Shown piece after piece: positions 46,130 to 56,175 of a stretch of DNA of 64,000 bases. The notes under the pieces were generated by a model. The model had not been told where the DNA came from and did no database searches. It worked only from the letters and a program-made list of their open reading frames with translations. Each line of letters opens with the position of its first letter. Within the stretch, counting starts at the first letter, position 1. The translations under genes and the position numbers were made by a program. The stretch comes from Euryodendron excelsum. Its lineage: Eukaryota; Streptophyta; Magnoliopsida; Ericales; Pentaphylacaceae. The stretch covers positions 20,352,501 through 20,416,500 of the forward strand of contig CM065397.1 in NCBI GenBank assembly GCA_033060915.1, in the 5' to 3' direction.

Positions 46130-47551
46130 TGATTGTGCCTTAGAATTGCGTATAATAACCCATCTTTCGTTCTATATTGACCCTAATTTAGAGACATAAC
46201 TGGTATAGCTAACTCTAAATTGTGCTACTGAGGTTCAATAACATTTTGCAGGTTTTTAGGATGAGTTACAAGAAAAAAAGAACAAAACAGCATAATAAGG
46301 GAGAAGAATTTGGAAACTGAAAGTTCTCTGCCCATTCAAAAGGCCTTGCAGACAACCTCCACGTTCGGACGCCCGTACGAACGACTGGACCAAACTCGTT
46401 CGAATGCTCATTCGGACGCTCTTGCAGATGACTGGACCAAACTCATTCGAATGCCCGTTCGGACACCCTTACGAACGGCCTGACGGAAAATCAAATTCTA
46501 CTTTATTCAGACTAAGTTATTTCAAAGGAAGAGGAGTCCTAGTTAGGGGGATAATTCAATTAATGAGTAGGAGTAGTTTTAGAAAGACCTTTTTACCTTT
46601 CAAGAACCCTAACCTTTGGAATCATTCTGTTTATATATTCAAGATTTGATATTCTTTCAAGGGTTGCAAGCTTTCAATATAATTTTCATGTGCTTTCTTA
46701 TGGCTTTAAGTTCTAGATTTTTTTTCTTGGCATGGATTGAAAAGGTAAGTAGGTTATGGGTAGATATTCAACATAGTCATATATTTTTTAAGATTTCAAG
46801 TCCAAGATTTATTTTCTTGCTCTTGAATACTTTCAAAATCAATTTCCCCTGATTGTCATCTAGAACATAGTCTATGAATGGATGTGAACTAGATTACTGA
46901 TACGAGAATCGATTTTAACTGTTGATATATTCTTGTTCTTGAATATCTTCGAAAACAATATTCTTGATCATATTTGGAATGTATGTATAGACAGATTTGT
47001 AAGTAGGGATACATATACTTAGAATTTTTGATAAGGGTATTGCTTATAATTGTATATATATTTCTAAAAAGAGTATTTTTGGAATCTACTGTTCCTGATT
47101 AAGCTCCATACCTACGCATAAACATGGTTGTGAATTAGGATGCGTAGGTATAGGGCCCTATCACGAACATTAGCAATTTATTAGATTTTAACTCTAAAGA
47201 GGGTTAATGAATCTTGAGTTCTATTAATCAAGACTATCTTGGGGACCTACTTGTAGGCCTATTAACTGAATCAGTCCAGCCAAGACCTTTTGCTTATTGT
47301 TATCTAATCAAGCTTTCTTAGTATAAAATTATTTTCATTGCCTAGAATGATTTCTCAAACCAAATCTCAAGTTAGATTTTTCCTTTACATTTTAGACTTG
47401 TTTTTTTTCTTGAGAGTTCTACTTTCCTAAAGTGAGTTTTATTATATTCCATCCATATTCCCTATGGTTCAACCTTGGACTTACCGAGATATTATTACTG
47501 CATCATAACTGTACACTGGCAGATATAAATTGCACTATTGTACAACGATCA
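46130..47551 (+). mobile_element. Solo LTR, possibly Athila-like, in E6 leader
   Basis: Begins TGATTGTGCCTTAG and ends ..GTACAACGATCA. The flanks are GTAAC (46125-46129) and GTTAC (47552-47556), one mismatch. The 3' end (CCTATGGTTCAACCTTGGAC..AACTGTACACTGGCAG) resembles Athila-type LTR ends as I recall them. The start resembles the solo LTR at 60342. A TTCGGACG repeat cluster lies at 46363-46485. Confidence 0.75.
46363..46485 (+). repeat. TTCGGACG / CGAACG repeat cluster
   Basis: Repeats of TTCGGACGCCC, TACGAACG and CTCGTTCGAATG occur within about 120 bp, embedding TTCGAA-type palindromes, in the first quarter of the solo LTR. Confidence 0.8.
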
Positions 47552-47556
47552 GTTAC

Positions 47557-48282
47557 CATGCCAAGGCTTTCCTTAAAGTTGAGATTGCAAGAGTTTCTCA
47601 ACGATGGGGAGATCTTCCTAGGAGCATTCAGGACTCTATGATCTGACACCGGGTGACTTCTTTGAAAGGGATAGTTCAAGAGGTCGCGGAGATTGTGAAG
47701 AGTCCCACTGAGTATCAACATTTGATACTGAGTATACAGTTATTTGGAGAGTTACCACTTCTAGGAGTTCAAGGACAACCTGAGCCACCCCCGCCACACC
47801 CAGCTACATAGAGATAGCAGTCTACCCCGCCTATGGCATCGCCTCCTACTTACCAGTCACTATCCCCTTGAGTATCACCCACTGACTCTTGAGATGTTTG
47901 TGAACAACCCTATACCATTAGTTAGCCCTGTTATGCTAGTGGTATCCAACACCCCAGTCATAGACATATCTGACAGTGAGAAAGAACTAGAGGAGGAGAT
48001 AAGTATGTGATCTAAGGAGTATGGCAATGTGGCTATGGTTAAAATTATATCTATCTGTTTCTACTAGTGACTATGTTAGTGTTTGCAATCCTCCGTGTTT
48101 TGGATAGTTGTAGATGGGAGGAACAAATCAGAGGGTCTTAAGTTATTTTCCTATACTTACTTAGCACCTTATGTACTTGTCTTTTTCTATATAACTACTA
48201 TTAACTTACTGAATCATATAATGGCGTCTTGATTTATGATTTAACAAAATAGGAATCTAACTTAATTTAATAACAATTTTAG
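47557..48282 (+). mobile_element. E6 leader, second part
   Basis: Non-coding between the solo LTR and gag. Scattered short ORFs; nothing recognised. Confidence 0.6.
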
Positions 48283-49260
48283 ATGGCAAGGACAAGAACC
48301 GGAGCGAGAACTAGTGAAGGTAACAATACCCCATCCAATGCCCAATTAAATCAGATTTTGCAAAGTCTACAAGTTGCGACCAATCTGTTGCAACAATAGC
48401 AGCAAAATCACCAGGCACCACTTGTCCCTCAGCAGCCACCACTAGCCCCTGAAGCTCAACGAGCAGCATGGATCCCAATACCCAACCTAAACCCTGATGA
48501 AAGAAAGACAAAGCTGCTTGGGGAATTTTAGAAACAAAATCCTCCAAAATTCAGAGGAGAACCCAATCCTTTAATAGCATAACGATGGCTCAAACAGACA
48601 CGTAAGGTGTTAGATATTGTAGGAACACCTGCAAAATACCAGGTAGAGTTTGCAACTTACCGTCTTGAGGGAGAAGTAGATTTTTGGCAGGATTCTATGA
48701 AACATATAAGGGATGTGAGAAATTTGACCTAGGAGGAATTTGTAGTCCTTTTCCATAGTCATTATTTTTTAGAGATAGTGAGGGATGCAAAGATGGAGGA
48801 ATTTGTGCATCTTCAGCAGAATAGTAGGACAGTGAATTAGTATGTGACCACATTCTTGGAGTTATCTAAATTTGCCCCAGATTTCGTGTCCATGGAGGAA
48901 ATAAAATCTCGAAGGTTTCTTAAGGGGTTGAGGCCTGCAATTCGATCTCGAGTGGTCGCTTTCATGGGTCAACAGTTTTCTGAAATAATTGACCGAGCCA
49001 TGTTGATGGAACAAGAATTAGAAGGACAGCAACAAGCAATAAGTCGGAGAGAATCTAGTAGAAATATAAGAAATTCCTCCAGCTTTAACAACACTAGACG
49101 CCTAAACCCGAGATACCAATCCTATCCTCTTAATTCTAGGGGAACATTCGAGAACGGACCTACTTGCTATAATTGCAACCAGAAAGGGCATTTAAAATGA
49201 GACTACCCGCAGATCATGAGAAATGAGAACGGTAATGGCAACCGGATACCTCCACGAGTA
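48283..49260 (+). pseudogene. E6 gag (Ty3/gypsy), stop-ridden
   Basis: Capsid/nucleocapsid protein that packages element RNA. ATG at 48283 starts MARTRTGARTSEGNN. A Q-rich stretch is followed by NPPKFRGEPNPL (about 48540), the gag core with YRLEGEVDFWQDS (about 48660), FLELSKFAPDFV (about 48855) and RRFLKGLRPAIRSRVV. The tail has a CCHC zinc knuckle CYNCNQKGHLK-x-DYP (about 49164), whose last cysteine position is Y. In-frame stops at several Q and W positions and after GHLK show decay. Family features are those of chromovirus gag (retrotransposon gag plus zinc knuckle). It lies directly upstream of the protease. Confidence 0.85.
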
Positions 49261-49469
49261 CTGCCAACTCAAAGTTTCCTAACTGCCTCCACATCAATGT
49301 CCCGACAAATTATGGCAAGAAGACCTGCAACTACCTCATTCAATTCCAACCGAGTGAACCCTGGAGGAACGTAAAAAGGAAAACAAGTCAGCATACCAAT
49401 ACACCTCGGATGTTCGCTATTCCTACGACTAGAGAAAAATGTGAGAACCCCAATACCGTGATCTAATGT

Positions 49470-49871
49470 ATGATCTTACTTTACAACTCATGGGTCATAA
49501 CGTTGTTTGATTTAGGAGCTACGCACTTATTCATCTCTAAAAAGTGTGTAGACAATCTAGAATTACCCACTGAATTGCTGGCCATACCACTTAGCATTCA
49601 GACACCCACTAGTGGAATAGTTGTGGTACGGGTAGGATGTCCATCCAGTAGTATATGGATAGGTACCTTTGAACTTTCAGTTGATTTGGTCCAAATAGAC
49701 ATGAAAGGATTTGACGTAATCTTAGAAATAGATTGGTTAGCAAAGAATAAGGTAACCATGGATTGCAGTCAGAAGACATTGACTTTATGGCATCCTAGTG
49801 GATGTATGGTACATTTTCCAAATGAAAAGGGCACAAACTTGGTACAACCTCTTGTGACCCTTCAGGAATGA
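49470..49871 (+). pseudogene. E6 aspartic protease
   Basis: Processes the gag-pol polyprotein. The ORF holds LFDLGATHLFISKKCVDNLE near its start, the retroviral-type active site region, but the usual D-S/T-G is D-L-G. MKGFDVILEIDWLAKNKVTMD in the second half is the conserved hydrophobic-G/D flap region of Ty3 proteases. It continues with CSQKTLTLW and leads to the RT domain after a stop at 49871. With the altered active site and separation from gag by stops it is not functional. Confidence 0.85.
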
Positions 49872-49931
49872 TAGAAGATAGCAGAAGGGTGTTTTTGTTT
49901 TCTTAACACTTTTTCAGAAGAGAGTGAGAGC

Positions 49932-50910
49932 TTGATCGAGATCGAGCAATTACCTGTGGTAGATGAATTCCCTGATATATTTCCTAAGGAACTACCCAGA
50001 ATACCCCTAGATCAGGAAATAGAATTCATAATTAAGTTGTATCCAGGGATAGCTCCTATATCCATTGCACCCTATAGGATGGCCCGGGTAGAACTTAAAG
50101 AACTAAAGACACTGTTGGATGAGTTATTGGAGAAAGGGTATATTCGCCCTAGCATATAGCCCCGGGGAGCGCCAGTGTTATTCGTGAAAAAGAGGGATGG
50201 AACCCTCAGGTTATGTATAGACTATCAGTAATTGAACAAGGTTACCATTAAGAATAAATATCCACTCTCGATGATCGACGACTTATTTGATCAACTTAGA
50301 GGAGCGAAATATTTTTCTAAGATAGACCTGAGATCGAGATACCATCAGCTAAAAGTGAGGGAGTCCAACATACCCAAAACCGCCTTCAGAACCGGCTATA
50401 GTTATTTTGAATTTATGGTAATGCCCTTTGGATTGACTAATGCACCTGCTGCCTTTATGGATATGATAAATAGAGTGTTTTGAGCCTAACTAGTTCATTT
50501 TGTAATCGTTTTCATAAAGATATTCTTATATACTCACCAGATGAGGAAACCTATAAGGAACACTTAAAAATCACCCTGCAAATCTTAAGGAAACATCAAC
50601 TTTACACTAAGAAAAGTAAATGTGATTTTTGGATGAGGGAAGTGAAGTTTTTAGGGCATATAGTGTCAAAAGAAGGGATAGCAGTAGATCCTGTAAAGAT
50701 AGAAACAGTAATAGATTGGAAGAGACCCTCTACTATATTAAAATTTTGAAATTTTCTAGGATTAGCGGGATATTATCGAAGGTTTGTGGAAGGATTCTCT
50801 AAAATAGCAGGCCCTCTCACTCAGCTAACCAGGAAAGGAGTAGAGTATGTCTGGACAAACAAATGTGATGAAGCATTCCATTTACTGAAGGAAAACCTCC
50901 AGTAAGTGGA
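49932..50910 (+). pseudogene. E6 reverse transcriptase
   Basis: Copies element RNA into DNA. Visible blocks in order: VVDEFPDIFPKELPRIP (about 49955), LLDELLEKGYIRPSI (50115), FVKKRDGTLRLCIDY (about 50180), [19 protein letters not shown] (about 50310) with first catalytic aspartate, [15 protein letters not shown] (about 50415), [15 protein letters not shown] (50519), [15 protein letters not shown] (about 50650), FLGLAGYYRRFVEGFS (about 50752). The second catalytic block at about 50510 is broken by a one-base frame change, and stops interrupt the frame at 50158, 50229, 50481 and 50747. The block order is diagnostic for Ty3/gypsy RT. Confidence 0.9.
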
Positions 50911-51290
50911 AAACCTTACGTAGTGTACACCGATGCCTCTCATAGAGGGTTGGGATGTGTTTTGATGCAAGAAGGAAAAGTTGTAGCCTATGGACTGAGA
51001 CAGCTCAAAAAGTATGAACAAAATTATCCTACTCACGACTTGAAAATAGCCATAGTAATCTTTGCCTTTAAGATCTGGAGATGTTATTTGTATAAGGAAA
51101 AGTTCAAACTGTTTACAGACCACAAAAGTCTTAAATACATCACCACTCAGAAAGGCTTGAACTTAAGGCAAAGGAGATGGGTAGAATGCATAAAGGACTA
51201 CGACTTCACCTTGCAGTATCATCTGAGCAAGGCAAATTTTGTGGCAGATGCCTTAAGTAGAAAAAATCAAGGGCACATAAGTAGTATTGT
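50911..51290 (+). pseudogene. E6 RNase H
   Basis: Degrades RNA in the RNA/DNA hybrid. [20 protein letters not shown] (from 50923) carries the first catalytic Asp. [34 protein letters not shown] and a C-terminal ADALSRKNQ (about 51247) follow. It is open for about 160 codons, the best preserved part of E6, and directly follows RT. Confidence 0.9.
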
Positions 51291-51479
51291 GTTAGAAAAA
51301 TGGAAGACTGTTCAGTTACTAGAATCCTATAAAGGGTTAGAAGGTAGAAAAGGAGTACTATTTAGCATCCAAATACAATCTCAAACATTAGAAGAAGTTA
51401 GATGGGCCTAACAAGGGAATTTAGAAGTACAAGAAAAAAGGGAAAGAATGGAAAAAGGGACGATTGAACCAGGATAGGC

Positions 51480-52500
51480 CATAGATGCTAAAGGTGAACT
51501 CCTATTCAAAGATAGGTATTTTATAGTAAGTGAGGACGATTTAAATCAAAAGATTCTGTCTGAAGCACACCATTCTAACTTTACAATCCATCAAGGAAAC
51601 ACCAAGATATACCAAGATCTTAAGCCACAGTATTATTAGAAGGAAATGAAGAAGGACGTCACAAAGTTTGTAGTATATTGCCTCACCTGCCAACAAAGTA
51701 AAAGGAAAACATCAACAACCAGGTGAATTATTACAACCCTTGCCAATAGCAGAATGGAAATGGGAACATATCACCATGGAATTCATCACTAGACTACCCA
51801 AAACCCATCAAGGATGTGAGACGATTTGGGTAATTATAGACCAGTTGAAAAAAAACTGCTCATTTCTTACCTATTAAGTCTACTGACAGCCTTAGTACTC
51901 TAAAGCAGATTATATCTAAAAGAGGTACTACGATTGCATGAAGTGTCTAGAACCATTGTATCAGATTGCGACCCAAGGTTTGCTTCGCAGTTTTGGTAAA
52001 GTTTACAAAAAACCTTAGGAACCTAGGTATGCATGAGTACAGCTTACCACCCGCAAACTAATGGTCAATCTGAAAGAGTTATCCAAATCTTAAAGGATAT
52101 GCTTCGCGCTTGTGTGTTGAATTTCAAGGAACTTGGAGTGATCATATACCATTGGCCAAGTTCACATATAACAACAGTTACCAAACGAGTATAAAAATGG
52201 CCCCATATGAAGCATTGTATGGGCAACCTAGTTGAGCACCTAATTGTTGGTTAGAACCTGGCGACAAATTCTTACATGGACCAAAGATCATTTGAGAAAC
52301 CACAGAGAAAGTAAGACTCATACAAGAACAACTTAGAACTACCCAAAGCCGACAAAAGAGTTATGCAAATTGGCATAGATGACCCTTGGAATACCAGGTA
52401 GGCGACCAAGTGTTTTTAAAAGTAATGCCCCATAAAGGTGTAATCCATTTTGGAAAGAAAGAAAAGCTTGCACCTCAATTTATTAGACCTTTTCATATTT
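51480..52500 (+). pseudogene. E6 integrase, heavily frameshifted
   Basis: Inserts element cDNA. The zinc-binding HHCC part is visible as EAHHSNFTIHQG..K.. (about 51558) and CLTCQQSK (about 51679). The core starts with WKWEHITMEFITRLP (about 51755). Later, [12 protein letters not shown] (about 52040) lies in a shifted frame. HKGVIHFGKKEKLAPQFI (about 52434) is the GPY/F-type region. Many stops and at least two frame changes; not functional. Confidence 0.8.
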
Positions 52501-52539
52501 TTTAAAGAATTGGGCAAGTGGCATATCGACTAGAATGAC

Positions 52540-52780
52540 CTTCGGTATTGGATCAAATACACAACGTATTTCATATATCTATGCAGAGACACTACCATCT
52601 TGACCCTACTCATATAATTCAACGGGAGAATATTACGGTGCAACCTAATCATTCCTACGATGAGGGACCAAATAAGATAGTGGATCATCAGGTAAGAGTA
52701 TTGAGAAACAAAGAGATTTCCTTAGTCAAAGTAATATGGCAACACCACAGGGAAGAAGAAGCAACGTCGGAAGCATAAAT
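52540..52780 (+). pseudogene. E6 chromodomain tail
   Basis: IHNVFHISMQRHYHLDPTH then about 52680 VDHQVRVLRNKEISLVKVIW and QHHREEEATSEA. This is the C-terminal chromodomain (CHD) of chromoviruses, which guides integration to particular chromatin. The V-R-LRNK-x-I-x-LVKV-x-W-x-H pattern is what I know from the Tekay/Del clade. The usual aromatic after 'EEAT' is replaced (S). Confidence 0.85.
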
Positions 52781-52838
52781 GAATATGTGAACAAGGTACC
52801 CTCACCTATTCGAGACTAATTTCGAGGATGAAATTTTC

Positions 52839-52853
52839 TAAAAGAGGTAAAGT
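52839..52853 (+). other. E6 polypurine tract
   Basis: AAAAGAGGTAAAGT before the 3' LTR start. Upstream, AATTTCGAGGATGAAATTTT is a motif I recall from Del/Tekay elements. Confidence 0.75.
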
Positions 52854-53119
52854 TGTAATACCCGTGATTTTCTAATTGACTACATTACATTTCTAATAGA
52901 ATTGGGACATTAGTCACTTGAAAATTAGGTTAGAAAAATTTCTAACCCGTAGTTAACTACTAAAACCCTAGTATAACACCGTACTTGCACATAATAGTGC
53001 TAGGGAACATCAAGGCCGTAAACCAACTCTTCAACCACCAATTTATGACTTCATACATTAGTAAAGGCCTCGGATATGGTATAATTAAATAAATTTGAAC
53101 ATCACATGCAAAGACTTTG
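52854..53119 (+). mobile_element. E6 3' LTR, truncated
   Basis: Aligns with 41060-41325, ending at ..CATGCAAAGACTTT. The rest of this LTR is missing. A copia-like LTR starts at 53120. Confidence 0.85.
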
Positions 53120-54390
53120 TGTAATGACTTTAATATTTATTAATAAATTAGTTATTCCATTTTAATGAGAATCTGTGTGAGCAATATTTGTATTGTGTTA
53201 TTTATTTAATGATTATGTACGTGTGTCTCTTATTCTATATAGTAGATAATTTAGTGTGTAGAGTATGGCTTACACACAAAAGATCAAATCATTGGTTCTT
53301 ATGGAATATAAGCTTATCGTTCATAGTCTTAGATGAAACTAGATATACCATCAGTAGGACTGTAGCACAAGGTTTTAATAGGTCTGTCTTGACTATAGGG
53401 AACGGTATAGTTCCAACTCGTTGTACTAGTACACTTTGTGTGTGTTGAACATGACCGTGTTGAGATAATTGTTTTTATACTACTATATAGAATAATTAAT
53501 ACTTCATGATTATTATGAGTTCTTATACTTTTAATTCTAATATAATAAATAGACGAGTGCATTTAGTATTTATTGTTTTGATTCATAGAAGAGTGAGATT
53601 CTTTGTGGGTCAATAAACTCAGTGAGTTGGACAATAACATTACGTGTATAGTAAATATTAATTATTGATGAAATCTACGTCCCTATATAGGGCTCGATGA
53701 TACCCCTTTGAAGATGTTTATAAGTTTTGATTATGTCAAACCCTGCAAGTGGATTATGAATCCAACATATCAAATAAGTTAAGTGGAAGGTCTCAAGGAA
53801 TTAAATAAGTCTATTAAATTTAATTTTCAATAATTTAATTTAATAGACGGGTATTTGTAATCTTAACGTGGGGAAATAAATAAGCATTTTATGATATGGA
53901 GCTCAAAATATAATTCCTAATATAACTGAGAGTGCAATTATAATTCATTAGTGGTATAAATGATAATTTACGTAAATAGGGATTAATCTTTATTGGATTA
54001 GGAATCCTTATTTGCATAGAAAGCCTTAGTTATACTAATCCTGTAGTCCCTGTTATAGTCTCTATATATACGCACTCTAAGAGCTGTTAGGGTTACACTT
54101 ACTTATAATTGAGAGATATACATTTTTGTGAGAAAGAGAAACCCTAGCAGCGGTAAGCCCCCTCTCTCTAGAGTAAAGCGTATACGAGGGATACAGCAGA
54201 AATCCGAAGGTTGAGTTCGAATAGTTGATTCATGCTGGTTGTCGTTACTTGTTATTCGAAATCAAACTAGAGAGATCTCGAAGGTATGATTCCAATCACG
54301 TAGATTAGGCTATGCTAATCAGATCATAATTTTTTGGTATTATGCGTATGCACTATAGCCAAGTCGTAAGAAATTTTGCAGTCTCCAGCA
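53120..54390 (+). mobile_element. Copia-like LTR, right end uncertain
   Basis: It starts TGTAATGACTTTAATATTTA, has a TATA-like CTCTATATATACGC at about 54060 and a possible end at ..TTTTGCA (54380) or ..CCAGCA (54390). The left flank (CTTTG) does not recur on the right, so no TSD can be shown. The right flank belongs to the E1 LTR tail, not E6. I read it as an LTR whose right side took part in a deletion. Confidence 0.5.
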
Positions 54391-54448
54391 AGAGTACCGT
54401 GTTTTTCTCACTTATATTTTCTCGAGTGCAAAAAATTAGGGCGCGACA
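54391..54448 (+). mobile_element. E1 3' LTR tail
   Basis: AGAGTACCGTGTTTTTCTCA..GGGCGCGACA is the last about 60 bp of the giant LTR, matching 3895-3953 closely. It ends against E5 LTR sequence; the predicted TSD on this side is CTACT (54449-54453). Confidence 0.85.
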
Positions 54449-54718
54449 CTACTATGTATTAATTCTTTGCATAGTGGAGAGCTTTAAAGGGGGTCTTAGA
54501 GGTGAGAACGTAAGTCACACGTTGTGACTGAACCTCGATAAATCTGGTGTTCATCTTTTGCTCTGTTTTTCTTCCTTGCACTATATTGCTTACTTGCTTG
54601 GTTGATACTTCTTTGATTTACTGTTTCATTGATTAATTAGTATTTAATTGCATTTGTGTGTGATTAATTTTGAAAAATCCAATTCACCCCCATCTTGGGT
54701 TGTATTTTTGGGCTAACA
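54449..54718 (+). mobile_element. E5 5' LTR, 3' remnant (Ty1/copia)
   Basis: TTTGCATAGTGGAGAGC..AACCTCGATAAATCTGGTG..AATTCACCCCCATCTTGGG..GGCTAACA matches the tails of the two solo LTRs ending at 43918 and 58057. A PBS follows directly. Confidence 0.85.
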
Positions 54719-54733
54719 ATTAGTATCAGAGCG
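54719..54733 (+). other. E5 primer-binding site
   Basis: ATTAGTATCAGAGCGAG directly after the LTR end is one base off the initiator tRNA-Met-type site (GTATCAGAGC core). Confidence 0.85.
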
Positions 54734-54774
54734 AGTACTCTATTTCGAATGATTAACATTCTTAGAGTTGATCC

Positions 54775-55755
54775 ATGGCAACCATAGTTGGAAGCTCTCT
54801 AGGTGAGGGTCAATCCACAAATAGACTTCCCATGTTTAATGGGATGAACTACAATTATTAGAAAAATAGAATAAGGATTTATATTCAATCTATTGATTAT
54901 GAGTTATGAAGAATCATTATCAATAGTCCTAAGATTCTCACCAAGATTGTTGAAAGGGAAGTCATCCCTAAATTTGAATATGAGTAGGATGATAATGACT
55001 TGAAACTTTTACAATTCAATGCTAAAGCTATGAACATCTTATATTGTGCTTTAGACCCAAATAAATTTAATAGGATCTCTACTTATAAATCTGCTAAGAA
55101 AATTTGGGATAGACTTGAGGTGATTCATGAATAGGCCAATCAAGTCAAAGAGTCCAAAATTAACATTTTTATGCATAATTATGAATTATTTAGAATGAAA
55201 TCTGATGAGTCTATAGCTGAAATATTCACTAGCTTCACTGACATTGTTAAAGGTATAAAGTCTCTTGGAAGAGTGTATCCTAACAGTGAACAGGTGAAAA
55301 AGTTTCTAAGATCATTGCCAAAGAAATGGGAAGCCAAAGTAATAGCCATACAAAAAGCTATAGATCTCAACATCTTGCCACATGACGAGCTACTTGGTTC
55401 ATTCATGACCTATGAGTTAACCTAAAAGCAAAATGTTCAAGAAGAGGAGGACAAGAGAAAAAAGTCTATTATATTCAAGTCCACCATTCAAGAAAATGAA
55501 TCTGAAAGTAAAGATGAAAATGGGAAAGAACTTGCCCTCATTACAAGAAAGTGCAAAGAATTCATAAAGAAAAAGTGGAAAGGAGGAAGGAAACTTGATA
55601 CAAGGAGAGAATCTACTAACAAGGATTCAACCATCATATGCTTTGAATGCAAGAAGTCAAGACTTATGAAAGTTGAGTGCCCTATCCTAAGAGGACCATT
55701 AAAGACTAACCCTCTTGGATCCAAGATGGTTTGGGTACCAAAAGTCAAAGGTTGA
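54775..55755 (+). pseudogene. E5 gag (Ty1/copia)
   Basis: Capsid-type protein. ATG at 54775 starts MATIVGSSLGEGQSTNRLPM, then FNGMNYNY and RIRIYIQSIDYEL. The UBN2-type core follows: ALDPNKFNRISTYKSAKKIW (about 55050), MHNYELFRMKSDESIAEIFT (55171) and FLRSLPKKWEAKVIAIQKA (about 55305). The zinc knuckle CFECKKSRLMKVEC (about 55641) has lost its histidine. Stops replace tryptophans near 54860 and 54907, and others occur near 54988, 55132 and 55422. It has the typical length and order of copia gag, just downstream of the PBS. Confidence 0.9.
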
Positions 55756-56170
55756 GTTGTTTATTTGGTAGGTATGTCGTCAAGCAAAATCCAAGAAGGA
55801 TCATTGGTACTTGGATAGTGGCTGCTCAAGACACATGACTGGTGATAAAACTCAATTTACATCCCTTACAATAAAAGATGGAGGCTTAGTCACTTTTGGA
55901 GACAATAGCAAAAGCAAGATTATTGGCATAGGTAGTATTGATTCTTCAACTTTTATTGAGAATGTTTTACTTGTCAGAGGCCTTAATCATAATCTTTTGA
56001 GTATTAGTCAATTGTGTGACAAAGGTTATAGAGTTATTTTTGAATCATCCACATGTAATGTAGTGAACATCAATGATAACAAGACCATATTGACTGGTCA
56101 TAAGCAAGGCACTATTTACATTCTTGATTTAAATGATCTCTCCTCTTGCAAAATAAAATGCTTTGTAGCT
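55756..56170 (+). pseudogene. E5 protease and start of integrase module
   Basis: YLDSGCSRHMTGDKTQFTSL (about 55808) is the copia aspartic protease motif with D-S-G intact. The ORF goes on through FGDNSKSKIIGIG, VLLVRGLNHNLLSISQLCDK and GTIYILDLNDL, the usual copia protease to GAG-pre-integrase stretch, to CFVAVN at 56170. There the solo LTR 56176-58057 splits the gene; coding resumes at 58063 in the same frame. This is the longest open piece of E5. Confidence 0.92.
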
Positions 56171-56175
56171 GTAAA

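Larger units (their letters stand above)
41060..53119 (+). mobile_element. E6: Tekay/Del-type chromovirus (Ty3/gypsy), decayed
   Basis: LTR start TGTAATACCCGTGATTTTCT occurs at 41060 and again at 52854 after a polypurine tract. The 5' LTR (41060-45917) contains a nested copia-type solo LTR; without it the LTR is about 2.9 kb. The PBS is near 45925. The domain order gag, protease, RT, RNase H, integrase, chromodomain is that of Ty3/gypsy, and a C-terminal chromodomain of this type points to Tekay/Del. The 3' LTR is cut after 266 bp. Those 266 bp differ from the 5' LTR at about 34 positions (hand count, about 13%), so the insertion is old. Confidence 0.9.

Noticed and set aside
54719..54733. 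tRNA-like TATCAGAGC sequence
   Set aside because: It is a primer-binding site complementary to the tRNA 3' end next to an LTR end, not a tRNA gene. The same holds for about 45925.
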